Part shown: positions 10,611 through 19,269 of the stretch, in pieces
How the letters are laid out: each line of letters begins with the position of its first letter
Numbering within the stretch: position 1 is the stretch's first letter
Assembly (NCBI GenBank): GCA_029204225.1
Contig: CM055096.1
Coordinates: forward strand, 39,179,866 to 39,243,865
Direction: 5' to 3'
DNA length: 64,000 nt
From: Diphasiastrum complanatum
Taxonomy: Eukaryota; Streptophyta; Lycopodiopsida; Lycopodiales; Lycopodiaceae
Notes under the pieces: model-generated
Told to the model about the DNA's origin: nothing
The model's input: only the letters and a program-made list of their open reading frames with translations
The model's database searches: none
Made by a program: the position numbers and the translations under genes

Positions 10611-11690
10611 TGTTATGGTTTAAGTTTGCATCAATTTCACCATGTATTTTGGCGCCACAGAATATTAATTTGCGTCGCGCAACATTGTATTCTCTCAAAG
10701 TTTAAATAGGCTTTCCAAGTTTGTAAAACATTATAATATAATTTATTGTAAAGGTTTTTAACCTTGAGTAGGCCCAACAAGTTTGTACATGGGACCCTAG
10801 GGGCAATTTCACATGCTACCAACTATACGTTGGAACTTTATCAATTTTTCATGTTGTAGTAGGGCGCACATTTCCTAATAAGAAAACTTGCAAATCATGC
10901 CAAGAATCATTGCATGAAGAGAGAATATGAAAACCCATGCATAGAATGTGCATGCTTGAGTATTAGCATGTGGGACACCTATACTGACACTTGGAAGCCA
11001 TGTACATCACAAAATGATTTATTCTAAGCTATAAAAAGACCCTCCTCCTCCTAGTGGGCGCACTTTTGATGGAGAGATCTTTCTCACATATGCTATTGTG
11101 TTTTGCTCTCTTGTGTAGGAAAAATTCTTGCTCATTTATGTTAGAGTTATGCTATCCTAGATTAGTGTTTGATTGGATCTTGTTTCTTTCATTGTAATCT
11201 TGCTAATGTTATGTTCTTCATGGTGGAAGTTTGTGGACAGCAAGTATTCGAGATCCATTCGACCTAATTGAAGGAGCAATATCATAGATTAATGATGCTA
11301 GAATGCTCCCTATAGCATACACTATCATTCTAGATTATGTAGCAAGTTTCTTTCATGAGTATTATGTAATTTTCTGCTCACATCCTTTTCATCTTCTTTG
11401 TTGTCCACCATAGCTGGGCAAATCCAATCGCTTCATAAGTATGATCAATTAATTGCATGTCGACAAATTTACAATTTGCTAGCAATTTACTTTTGCATGT
11501 GCAAGTATTAGTCCATGCATGTTGCATGCATGCCTCTGAAATTTCAGATTGCTTGCATGTTGCTATATTTGCTTGCATGTCGAATGCATGTTGTCTGTTT
11601 TGATCTATTTTGAGTTGTAGAAGATTATCAAGGATTCCTAGGTTGGTAAACCTTGATTTAAAGATCCTAAGTATTCCTATTATCAATTCA
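10611..11690 (+). repeat. LTR of copia family Y, about 1080 bp
   Basis: It begins TGTTATGGTTTAAG directly after a polypurine tract and ends CAATTCA at 11690, followed within 6 nt by an initiator-Met PBS. An AAGCTATAAAAAGACC motif (about 11030-11042) is a likely TATA box. TGCATG motifs are clustered at 11450-11600. The segment 10771-11662 is repeated in inverted orientation at 13050-13826. Confidence 0.8.
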
Positions 11691-11696
11691 TAACCG

Positions 11697-11709
11697 TGGT
11701 ATCAGAGCC
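11697..11709 (+). other. Copia primer-binding site (initiator tRNA-Met)
   Basis: TGGTATCAGAGCC, the canonical plant copia PBS, lies six bases after the end of the family Y LTR. This shows that the LTR at 10611-11690 is followed by a 5' leader even though RNase H precedes it, so two elements or a recombinant share this LTR. Confidence 0.85.
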
Positions 11710-11760
11710 ATGGTTGTGGGTGTGGTCTAGGCGGGCGGTAGCTAAAAAGTCTATGCCTTG

Positions 11761-11821
11761 AGGGGGAGTGTTAGAAAGTGTCAAGGCTATAGCCCTTGCA
11801 CAACACTCTTGGAACACAAAT
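11761..11821 (+). mobile_element. Polypurine tract and start of another LTR
   Basis: TTGAGGGGGAG followed by TGTTAGAAAGTGTCAAGG has the form of a copia PPT plus LTR 5' end. It contains the near-palindrome CAAGGCTATAGCCCTTG. The putative LTR is cut after about 120 bp by a junction with a copia RT at 11892. Confidence 0.5.
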
Positions 11822-11892
11822 GGACGGGTAGCTCAATGGTTGAGCACCCCACCGAATGGGGGAGGTCCTAGGTTCAATCCCTAGCCCGACCA
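11822..11892 (+). other. tRNA-like sequence, probably SINE- or LTR-derived
   Basis: It folds as a cloverleaf. The 7-bp acceptor GGACGGG/CCCGACC has one A-A mismatch, the D stem is GCTC/GAGC, and an anticodon stem has four C-G pairs. The variable loop is 5 nt and the T stem CTAGG/CCTAG has loop TTCAATC. Internal A and B box sequences (TAGCTCAATGGTTGAG and GGTTCAATCC) are pol III-like. The anticodon loop ACCGAAT has C instead of U at position 33, so a working tRNA is unlikely. It abuts the broken RT at 11892 exactly. Confidence 0.6.
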
Positions 11893-12375
11893 TAAGCGGC
11901 CAAAGCAACTAACAAACGTATGCTAGCTTGCTTTACAACGGGAGAAAAAGTATCAAAATAATCAACTCCAAACTTTTGAGAATAACCTTTAGCTACAAGG
12001 CCGGCCTTGAAGCGTGTGATATCACCTTCGGGTGAAAACTTCAACTTGTGGAGCCATTTGCAATCTATGGCCTTTCTTCCTGGTGGTAAAGGCTGCAGCT
12101 TCCAAACTTGGTGTTGATACATGGACTTCATCTCATCCATAGCTTTGCGCCACTGATCCCGTTCTTTGCTCCGCATGGCTTCTTTATAAGTTGATGGAGC
12201 TTCCATAAAATATCCAAATTCTCTTTGGAAGCGAAATGGCTCTCTTCTTTCTAAATTCTCTCCTTGGCCGTGATGTAGCAGCTTCCTAATCTTCGAATTC
12301 TTCTTCTTTCTCACCTGCATGTTCAATGATTTCTTCTTCTTCTTCTCATCAAGAAGAGGTTCATGCATAGTTGGA
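11892..12375 (-). pseudogene. Copia RT N-terminal half (copy 2)
   Basis: From 12375 leftwards it reads [58 protein letters not shown] and [17 protein letters not shown]. That is RT from the start to just before the LDVKTAFLNG block. The reading frame is cut at 11892, where the tRNA-like segment begins. Lys-rich sequence precedes it, as expected for the integrase-RT linker. Confidence 0.85.
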
Positions 12376-13049
12376 ACAATAGGCTGCTCTTCTGGAATAG
12401 CATGAATTCATTTGAAAACATCATATCCTAGTACATCTGCTTCTTCCTTTTTCTAGAATATAGGATCATCAATAAACTTTGATTCATCAAAGCATACATC
12501 TCTAGATAAATGAAATTTCTTTGTAGTTGGAACATAAATTCTATGGTAATTTGAGATAACATCATATCCAACTAGAATTCATGGTATAGAAGCATCATCT
12601 AGCATATTGCGTTTAACTTTAGGAACAAATAAATATGCTAGACATCCAAAAATTTTAACATGCGATAACTTGGGCTTTTTCTCAGTCCAACATGCATAAG
12701 GAGTCTTCTCCTTATGTAGAGATTGTAAAGAACGATTCTGCAAGTAATTGGCAGTATTAATTGCTTCCGCCCAAAATTTAGCAGGTAATTTTGCATGAAT
12801 CATCCTACAACGTGCTGCCTCAACAAGAGTTTGATTCCGCAATTCTGCAACACCATTGTGTTGAGGGGTGTACACAGCCGTAAACTGACGTAAAATGTTA
12901 TCGCTGGTACAAAACTCCTAAAATTATGTAGAATTATATTCACCACCACGATCTGTACGTAGTTGTCTAACTCTCTTTGAAGTCTTAGAGTGCACAAAAC
13001 TGAGAAATTCTTTAAATTTCGAAAGAATGTCACTTTTGTTAGCAATAAA
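12376..13049 (-). pseudogene. Copia integrase C-terminal part (copy 2)
   Basis: It contains VYTPQHNGVAELRNQTLVEA, CRMIHAKLPAKFWAEAINTA, LSHVKIFGCLAYLFVPKVKR, then the SIP...SNYHRIYVPTTKK-type end in another frame. An in-frame stop follows RGGEYNST. The region 12812-13049 is a near-copy of 8303-8560 and lacks its 5-nt insertion. At 13049/13050 the integrase joins directly to an inverted family Y LTR, so PBS, gag and protease were deleted. Confidence 0.85.
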
Positions 13050-13826
13050 ATCTTTGAATCAAGGTTTACCAATCTAGGAATCCTCGATGGTCTTCTACAA
13101 CTCAAAATAGCTCAAAACTAACAACATGGATTCAACATGCAAGCAATCTGAAAAATTCAGAAGACATGCATGCAACATGCATGGACTAATACTTGCACAT
13201 GCAAAAGTAAATTGCTAGCAAATTGTAGATTTGTTGGCATGCAATGAATTGATCATACTTATGAAGCGATGCTATAGGGAGCATTCTAGCATCATTAATC
13301 TATGATATTGCTCCTTCAATTAGGCCGAATGGATCTCGAATACTTGCTGTCCACAAACTTTCACCATGAAGAACATAACATTAGCAAGATTGCAATGAAA
13401 GAAACAAGATCCAATTAAACACCAATCTAGGATAGCATAACACTAACATGAATGAGCAAGAAATTTTTCCACACAAGAGAGGAAAACACAATAGCATATG
13501 TGACAAAGATCTCTCCATCAAAAGTGCGCCCACTAGGAGGAGGAGGGTCTTCTTTTATAGATTAGAACAAATGATATGTGATGTACATGGCTTCCAAGTG
13601 TCAGTGTAAGTGTCCCACATGCTAAGACTCAAGCATGCACATTCTATGCATGGGTTTTCACATTCTCTCTTCATGGAATGATTCTTGGCATGATTTGCCT
13701 TGGTCCACAAGTTTCCACAATAGGAAAAATGCGCCCTCTTCTACATGCAAAATTGACAAAGTTCCAACATATAGTTGGTAGCATGTGAAATTGCCTCTAG
13801 GGTCCCATTTACAAACTTGTTGGGCC
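13050..13826 (-). repeat. Inverted, truncated family Y LTR
   Basis: This is the reverse complement of 10771-11662, with small indels such as GACCAAGGC near 13700. It lacks the first 160 bp and the last 30 bp of the LTR plus the PBS. It abuts integrase on one side and the inverted family X LTR on the other. Confidence 0.85.
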
Positions 13827-14165
13827 TGTAGGAAGTCAAAGTGCCAAGATCCTTCTAACACTCAATCTCCATATACAAGAAGAAGAAGAAGAAGAGGAAG
13901 AAGAAGAACAACAACAACAAGAGGAGGGAGAGGGTTAGGTGCCCTCAAGGAGAGAGAAAGTAATAGCAATGCTTGAAAGGGAATGAATTACAAATGAACA
14001 ATGAGTAGATATAAATGGGCCTTCCAAGGGCCTAGACTCTTCCAAACTCTAAGTTCTAGAACCTTCCAAATCCACTACTAATTATAAGGCACCCCCAAAA
14101 GTCAAGATAGGGTCCCTTAACATAATTAGACTTTACTTGGACCCACGAGTTACTATTAGACCAAT
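13827..14165 (-). repeat. Inverted, 5'-truncated family X LTR
   Basis: It begins TGTAGGAAGTCAAAG (inverse of the ...TTCCTACA end) and is the inverse counterpart of about 10140-10420. An expanded (GAA)n/(CAA)n tract lies at 13878-13922 and is absent or shorter in the direct copy. Confidence 0.8.
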
Positions 14166-14518
14166 CTATTGATTTCACATTGAAAAGAAAGAGAACTCTA
14201 CGTAGTCACTTATTTCCTACAGCTACCTCTTATGACTAGAGCTTGTGATACCCTTAGTCTTCAGGATCAACTTTATTGTTAATCAACATCAACGCTATGT
14301 ACATTTCCTTTTGTAGCCCACATTGAGTGCAAGGTTTTGTAAGGGGGAGTGTTATGGATATCTAGACATACATTATTACATTAACATTTCATTTTGCAAT
14401 ACCATTATTATTAGACATTTGATGTGGTCTTGGCTCACGAGTGATACAAAAAGGGCACGTTCAAACTTTTCAGGCCAAGGAGATTGGGTTAAACGTTACT
14501 CAGACGATATAATAAGTG
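14166..14518 (+). mobile_element. Unassigned, with a PPT-LTR start at about 14340
   Basis: GTAAGGGGGAG followed by TGTTATGGATATCTAG at about 14340-14366 looks like the 3' end of a copia element and the first bases of its LTR. No coding homology precedes it. The right border of the LTR is not clear. Confidence 0.4.
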
Positions 14519-14789
14519 AGAAAGGAAACGTGATTTTGTTCATCACCAAATTGGCTCTGGTGCCTTGGATTGGATAGAAAACTGGCAACTGGTCATCTAA
14601 AAATTAGAAGGAAACAAGGACTAAAGCTCCAAGTACATTTGACATGCTACATCTCCTGTTTCAAACTGAACATGAGTTTTGGATGGGCCGGTATCACAGC
14701 AGTTACACAGAAAAGCTTTTAAGCTCAATCAGATAATCAAAAATCCATTGAAATTCATGCTGAAAATTAAACAGGAGCGTGCTACTGAC

Positions 14790-14909
14790 CTGAGAATGAT
14801 TGTACTGCAAAACAAAGACGACGAGCTGCACGTAATCACCGACGTGAGCAGCAGCATCCGCCAGCTCCACCAGAGGCCCATACCACAACCCCTTCAATGC
14901 AGCAGCCAT
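14790..14909 (-). CDS. First coding exon of a putative OB-fold host gene
   Basis: On the minus strand ATGGCTGCTGC (a good plant start context) opens 40 codons: MAAALKGLWYGPLVELADAA, then AHVGDYVQLVVFVLQYNHSQ. They end at a consensus donor, CTCAG|GTCAGT, in phase 0. The exon and its upstream 90 bp are GC- and CpG-rich compared with the AT-rich surroundings, as first exons often are. VGDYVQLVVFV resembles the first strand of an OB fold. I infer that it belongs with the exons at 1059-3213. The intervening exon or exons were not found; a weak candidate begins after CTAATTTTTAG at 14596. Confidence 0.55.
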
Positions 14910-14910
14910 A

Positions 14911-14925
14911 TTACATGGATTTCAT
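14911..14925 (-). promoter_or_regulatory. Minimal upstream ORF before the host start codon
   Basis: ATG-AAA-TCC-ATG-TAA ends one base before the main ATG at 14909. If it lies in the 5' UTR, such a four-codon uORF could reduce or condition translation of the main frame. Confidence 0.4.
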
Positions 14926-15535
14926 CCTCGCAAATTCTGCAAACAGAGATGATCGGAGGAGGAAGATGAAGCCTGCGTTTGCGATGGCGGACTTCCCATA
15001 ATATAGTTCAAATGTGGGCCTTTCTGCATTTTTTTCATGTAGAGGCTACTTTGTGGCATTCCTCCTCTCTTAAAGGAGTCAAGGACCATGGAATTTTAAG
15101 CCTTGATTTATTCACATTTTTACCACTCAGAACTGCATTGGCATCTCTGAACCATGTGCATTGGCATCTCTGAACACATGGTTGACATCCAAGTGGTCTT
15201 CATTACCTCTTTAAGCATTGCAAATTTTTCTCAAACCAACTCCTCAAACTCCTTTTGACATCCAAGCGGTCTTCATTACCTCTTTAAGCATTGCAAATTT
15301 TTCTCAAACCAACTCCTCAAACTCGTGACACATGGATGACATCCAAGTGATCTCTACATAAAATATATCATCCTTTTTAAGTCACATTGGTGGCATTCTT
15401 CATTTTAGTGCCACCTCAAATCTTTGGACCCAACCCTATTGCGCGTGCTAAGTCAAACTGCCACTCTCAACCCGAGAAGAACAACACAATCTCATATAAG
15501 GATCTAAAATGGGCCAAGTATAGATGAGACTTAAG
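14926..15535. other. Upstream region of the host gene with a tandem duplication
   Basis: No coding homology. It would hold the promoter of the minus-strand gene, but I see no clear TATA box. It contains the 73-bp duplication at 15182-15327. Confidence 0.35.
15182..15327 (+). repeat. 73-bp tandem duplication
   Basis: Units 15182-15254 and 15255-15327 both run TTGACATCCAAG[TC]GGTCTTC to CAACTCCTCAAACTC, with about one difference in the first 70 bases. A third degenerate start (GACATCCAAGTGATCT) follows at 15337. Confidence 0.9.
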
Positions 15536-15865
15536 TGGCACCTACCAACACGATTTGCAGGTATCTTTGTGCCTCTTGGATAGCAATCTACCTCCAGCAT
15601 GAATCGATACTCTTCTATTGTAGCTGATGACCATTCTTAGATGGTGATACATACTGCATCTGACAAATTTGACACATGTCTTGTCTTGTCTTACTATTCT
15701 GTTATTCATGTCATTATTATCTGAGTTATGATAATCGGCAATAATGTGATCTACCTCTATCATTCATTTTCCACACTTGTGAATGATAATAAGTTGTGTT
15801 GATGATAGAGTCGAAACTATCGAAGTTGAATAGTTATTCAACTATATGCGGCTTATTTTTCAACA
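15536..15865 (+). repeat. 3' part of a copia 5' LTR
   Basis: It ends TTTTTCAACA immediately before a PBS-like sequence at 15866, so it should be the U5 end of an LTR. It does not resemble the family X LTR that ends the downstream element, and its start was not found. Confidence 0.45.
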
Positions 15866-15877
15866 TGGTATCAAAAC
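15866..15877 (+). other. Copia primer-binding site, mutated
   Basis: TGGTATCAAAAC differs from the initiator-Met PBS TGGTATCAGAGC at two positions. It sits directly after CAACA of the LTR and 75 bp before the gag start. Confidence 0.65.
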
Positions 15878-15952
15878 TTTGTTCAAAGCTTTGGTAACTA
15901 GTTCAAAGTTCTCATTATTACCCCCAGATTTTCAATATCAGATTTATCTACG

Positions 15953-16470
15953 ATGGATGCATCATCCTCTAATTCTATCAAAAAGCTAGATGGCGACAAC
16001 TATCACTTATGGAAATTCAAAATGAGGGTGATCCTACAAGCAGAAGAGCTTTGGAAGGTGTCGAAGGTACTGAGGTTAAGCCTATTGCAAATCTAGCAGC
16101 CATTACCAAATGGAAGCAAAAGGATGGGAAGGCCTTCCCTGTTATCACTCTCAATATCAGAGATAATCATATTAGTCATATTCAAAGTGCTCGAACTTCA
16201 TTAGAAGCTTGGATATTCTAAGCACTCTCTATGATATTAGAGATGTGACTACCAAACTTCATTTGAGAACTCATTTAAAATGGCTGATAGAGATTCGATT
16301 TTGAATCACTTGAACAACTTTAAAAATCTTCTTGAGCAGATGTTTGCAAGTGGCGTAAAAATCGACGATTAAGATGTTGTCACGAATCTCCTGTCGAGCC
16401 TTTTTTATATCAACAAAAATTGGGTAATCATTATTTTCTACTCAACAAGGTCTTACATTAGCACGAGTTT
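15953..16470 (+). pseudogene. Copia gag (family X element)
   Basis: It starts MDASSSNSIKKLDGDNYHLW then KFKMRVILQAEELWKV, and after a frameshift near 16060 continues EGTEVKPIANLAAITKWKQK and HIQSARTSLEAW. These are standard copia gag blocks (L-x-G-x-NY-x-x-W; LW-x-V; AW). A second break follows at the AW block. The usual zinc knuckle before protease is not recognisable, only a Lys-rich stretch near 16560-16600. Confidence 0.8.
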
Positions 16471-16724
16471 CATCTATGCTACTATGGGAAGAGATCCAAA
16501 GAAATGGATCTTCATTCTCTCATTTGACACCAAAATTTGAAGCTCTTTATTCGAAGAAATTCGATAAGAAGAAGAAGTCAAAAAAGCACAAAAGTCGAAT
16601 AAAAATTCGAATTCAGAACAAGGCACAAATTTGAATTTAGCTTCATCGAAACTAGCTATGCAATTTTGTCCCGATTCGAATTGAATATAAATGTAAAAGA
16701 CAAGCAAATTCATCTATTGATTGG

Positions 16725-17276
16725 GTGATTGATAGTAGTGCCACGTGCCATATAGCTTATCACAAAGAAGTCTTCACAGAGCTTGTAAAAGTGCATGATG
16801 GAAGCAAAGTTCAAGGTGTGGATAGCACCTCTTATCCTATCAAAGGTATTGGAGTGATCCCCATTATCTTACCCAATGGTGAGGAGGAGTACATTCGTAA
16901 TGTACTTTATGTTCCAAAAATAAAAAAGAATCTCATTTCGGTGTCTACAATTATAAACCAAGGATTGGTTGTGGAATTCAAAGAGCACAAATGTCTTATC
17001 AAAGACCCAAAGAGATCTCTTACGATCATTGCTTCACGAACATTACGTGGTGGATTGTTCCTTACGAATACCTATGAGCGAAGAGCTTCATCATCTTTTT
17101 GTCTTGTTGCATCAAGTTCACATTCTTTGGAGTTGGCTGAATTATGGCATGCTAGGTTTGGACATCTTAACTTTGCTAGCTTGAAGATGTTGAAGAGAGT
17201 CAATATGGTTGAAGACATCACACGTATGCGAAGGATGCATACTTGGAAAATTTCAAAGGCCAGCTTTTCCAATTGA
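16725..17276 (+). pseudogene. Copia protease and GAG-pre-integrase domain
   Basis: The protease motif reads VIDSSATCHI, where DSG is expected: the active-site Gly is replaced by Ser. LPNGEEEYIRNVLYVPKIKK and LISVSTIINQGL follow, typical of copia protease. LWHARFGHLNFASLKML is the H-x-x-x-H part of the integrase zinc-binding domain. A frameshift at about 17220 separates it from the C-x-x-C part (CEGCILGKFQRPAF) in the next frame. Confidence 0.85.
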
Positions 17277-17433
17277 TGGAGCTATTAGAATTGATGGCAA
17301 ATTTGATCTGGTTCATAGTGATGTACGTGGTCCAATGAGGACCAAATCCATTGGAAGGTGTAGGTACTTTGATGACCTTTCAAGATTTACATGGATTTAT
17401 CCTATGAAGGCAAAATGTATTAACTCCTTATGA
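17209..17433 (+). pseudogene. Copia integrase core, truncated
   Basis: It reads CEGCILGKFQRPAF, FDLVHSDVRGPMRTKSIG and DDLSRFTWIYPMKAK. The first catalytic Asp (HSDVRGP) is present. About 120 residues with the second Asp and the Glu are missing: after PMKAK the sequence jumps to the region just after the catalytic core (TPYEVWYGKKPT). Confidence 0.85.
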
Positions 17434-18180
17434 AGTTTGGTATGGTAAGAAGCCTACTATTTCTCACTTACGCATCTTTGGTTGCACGGCTTATGCTTTC
17501 ATTCCCGATAAGCTAAGAACCAAGCTTGATGATAAAGGAGTTAAATGCATGTTTGTTGGCTACAGTAGCGAAAGCAAGGGCTATAGGTTGTTTAATATGG
17601 ATATTAATGAAATCATAGTGAGTCGTGATGTTCATTTTGATGAAAAGGCCTCCTATGATGTTGCGCCCACTCATGTCATGAAAGGGGACTTCCCCCATGA
17701 TGCATATCTTGAAATATTTCCAGATTTGGTTTTGTCATCTAATCATGAAGATATGGGACTGCCATCAACTTCTAGTGGACAGCCCACTACTTCTTCAATT
17801 TTGCATCCCATAGTTCATCAAGAAGAACCTATTTATGGTGAAGAGCAGCCTATTGAAGACATTGGACAACAAGGTCCAAGTTCGGAAAACATTGGACAGC
17901 AAGGTCCAAGTTCGAAACACTTTGGACAGCAAAGTGTTGACAAAGGTAAGGCTATTGGATAGCCCAAACCAGTCCCTAAATGGCTGTTGCAGACTTTGCA
18001 GGATAGCAAAGTGGATCATTTCTATGAAGGGAAGACTCGTGACTCTACTAAATCAGTAGAATTTGTTGATTTTTCTGATCTTCTATTGAGGATAGTGCAA
18101 TCAAACCTGTTTTTTATGAGCAGGCTAGAGGAGTAAAATGTTGGGAGGATGCGATGGAAGAGAAGTATAACTCACTCATG
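17434..18180 (+). pseudogene. Copia integrase C-terminus, linker and RT start
   Basis: It contains TPYEVWYGKKPTISHLRIFG, LDDKGVKCMFVGYSSESKGY, RLFNMDINEIIVSRDVHFDE, then an acidic linker with repeats of GQQGPSS (17850-17940). KPVPKWLLQTLQDSKVD and finally EDAMEEKYNSLMTN, the first block of RT, follow. RT is then deleted. The linker and the RT start occur a second time at 18640-18960. Confidence 0.8.
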
Positions 18181-18607
18181 ACAAACCACACTTAGGGTTC
18201 TTGTTGATCTTCCACATGGGGCTGGAATCTTCATCTCTCAACAACCATACATTGAGCAGATGTTGAAGCAATCTTCTTTTTTAAAGTCACCGCAAGTTGA
18301 TGCATATGATGGATGCCTTAGTGAAAAGTTTCATGCGAAACCTTTTCAATTTGATGTTTTAGCAAAGGCTGAAAAATTCGAGCACTCTTTGGAACCTTTT
18401 TGTACTAATCGAGGAGGGAGTCAACATGTGTCAATTGGTACTTTTGCTCAAAGTGTTAAGAGCGAGCATTTATTTGGAGAGAGTTTTTCATTACTCGAAG
18501 AATCTTCTATGTCATCCCATGCCTATTCGAGGGATAGCTTTGATGACGCCATCGTTGATGCATCTCTTGATAGCGTGCCAAATTTTTATGATGAAGATGT
18601 TGGATAG
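18181..18607 (+). pseudogene. Copia RT end remnant and unusual tail
   Basis: GIFISQQPYIEQMLKQ resembles the last part of copia RT (FISQ-x-x-Y-x-x-x-LL). It is joined within about 50 bp to the RT start, so the catalytic core, including YVDD, is gone. A further open frame to 18607 (KFHAKPFQFDVLAKAEKFEH and onward) is not recognised and is Ser-rich. Confidence 0.6.
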
Positions 18608-18639
18608 TAGGTTCAGTCATCTTCTTTTGGTCATTTACA

Positions 18640-18960
18640 ACCTATTTTACATCATGCGCAATCCTTTATGCTTTGGGAACAGCCTGCGGAAGATTATGGA
18701 CAACATGGTCCATGTTGGGAACACTTTGGTCAACAAAGTGTTGAGTTGCCCATGACAGTTCCTTGTCGGCTATTGGAGACTTTGCAGGACAACAAAAAAA
18801 TGTCTCACTACGAATGGAAGGCACATGCCTTTTGCTGATTTTTTGGTTCTACACTTAACTTCATCATGATGTTGGTATATTGCCTATTCTATGTGAGCAA
18901 GTCATTGATGGTAAGGTTTGGGAGGATGTGATGCCAAAAGAGTTTGGTACTCTTTTTTAT
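18640..18960 (+). repeat. Diverged second copy of the integrase-RT linker
   Basis: GGACAACATGGTCC, CACTTTGGTCAACAAAGTGTTGA, GACTTTGCAGGACAACAAAAAAATG and GAGCAAGTCATTGATGG..TGGGAGGATGTGATG repeat, in order, elements of 17860-18170. This indicates an old internal tandem duplication within the element. Confidence 0.6.
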
Positions 18961-19186
18961 TGTCCTTATGGTAAGAAGTTTTTCGAATGACATGGGAGCC
19001 TATGATGGATTACCAGTCCATGTTTCGACTTATTGCCGAGTTTATGTTGGTTCCCTACTTCGGATGGAGCATGCAAATCCTCACCCTTCGACTTGATGCT
19101 TCATTATTACGCATTCTTTTCCTTTTATATGTTGGACGTGATTGGGGATGAGATTTCAACTACTTCGGTGCGAAGTTTATTTGGCG

Positions 19187-19269
19187 ACATGAAGTTCGGA
19201 CAGCAAGTTACATTTTTCTCTTTCAAGAAGTTACTTCATGTTATGTTATGTATTTCCATTTAAGGAGGG
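19187..19269 (+). mobile_element. 3' internal end and polypurine tract of family X
   Basis: It matches 9898-10005. It ends TTTAAGGAGGG directly before TGTTGGAATG. Confidence 0.75.

Noticed and set aside
11822-11892. Functional nuclear tRNA gene
   Set aside because: C instead of U at position 33, an acceptor mismatch and a position inside transposon debris speak against a working tRNA. Reported as tRNA-like only.
14703-14909. Intact 68-codon minus-strand gene
   Set aside because: Residues after NHSQ change character at a consensus CAG|GTCAGT donor, so only the first 40 codons are taken as coding.
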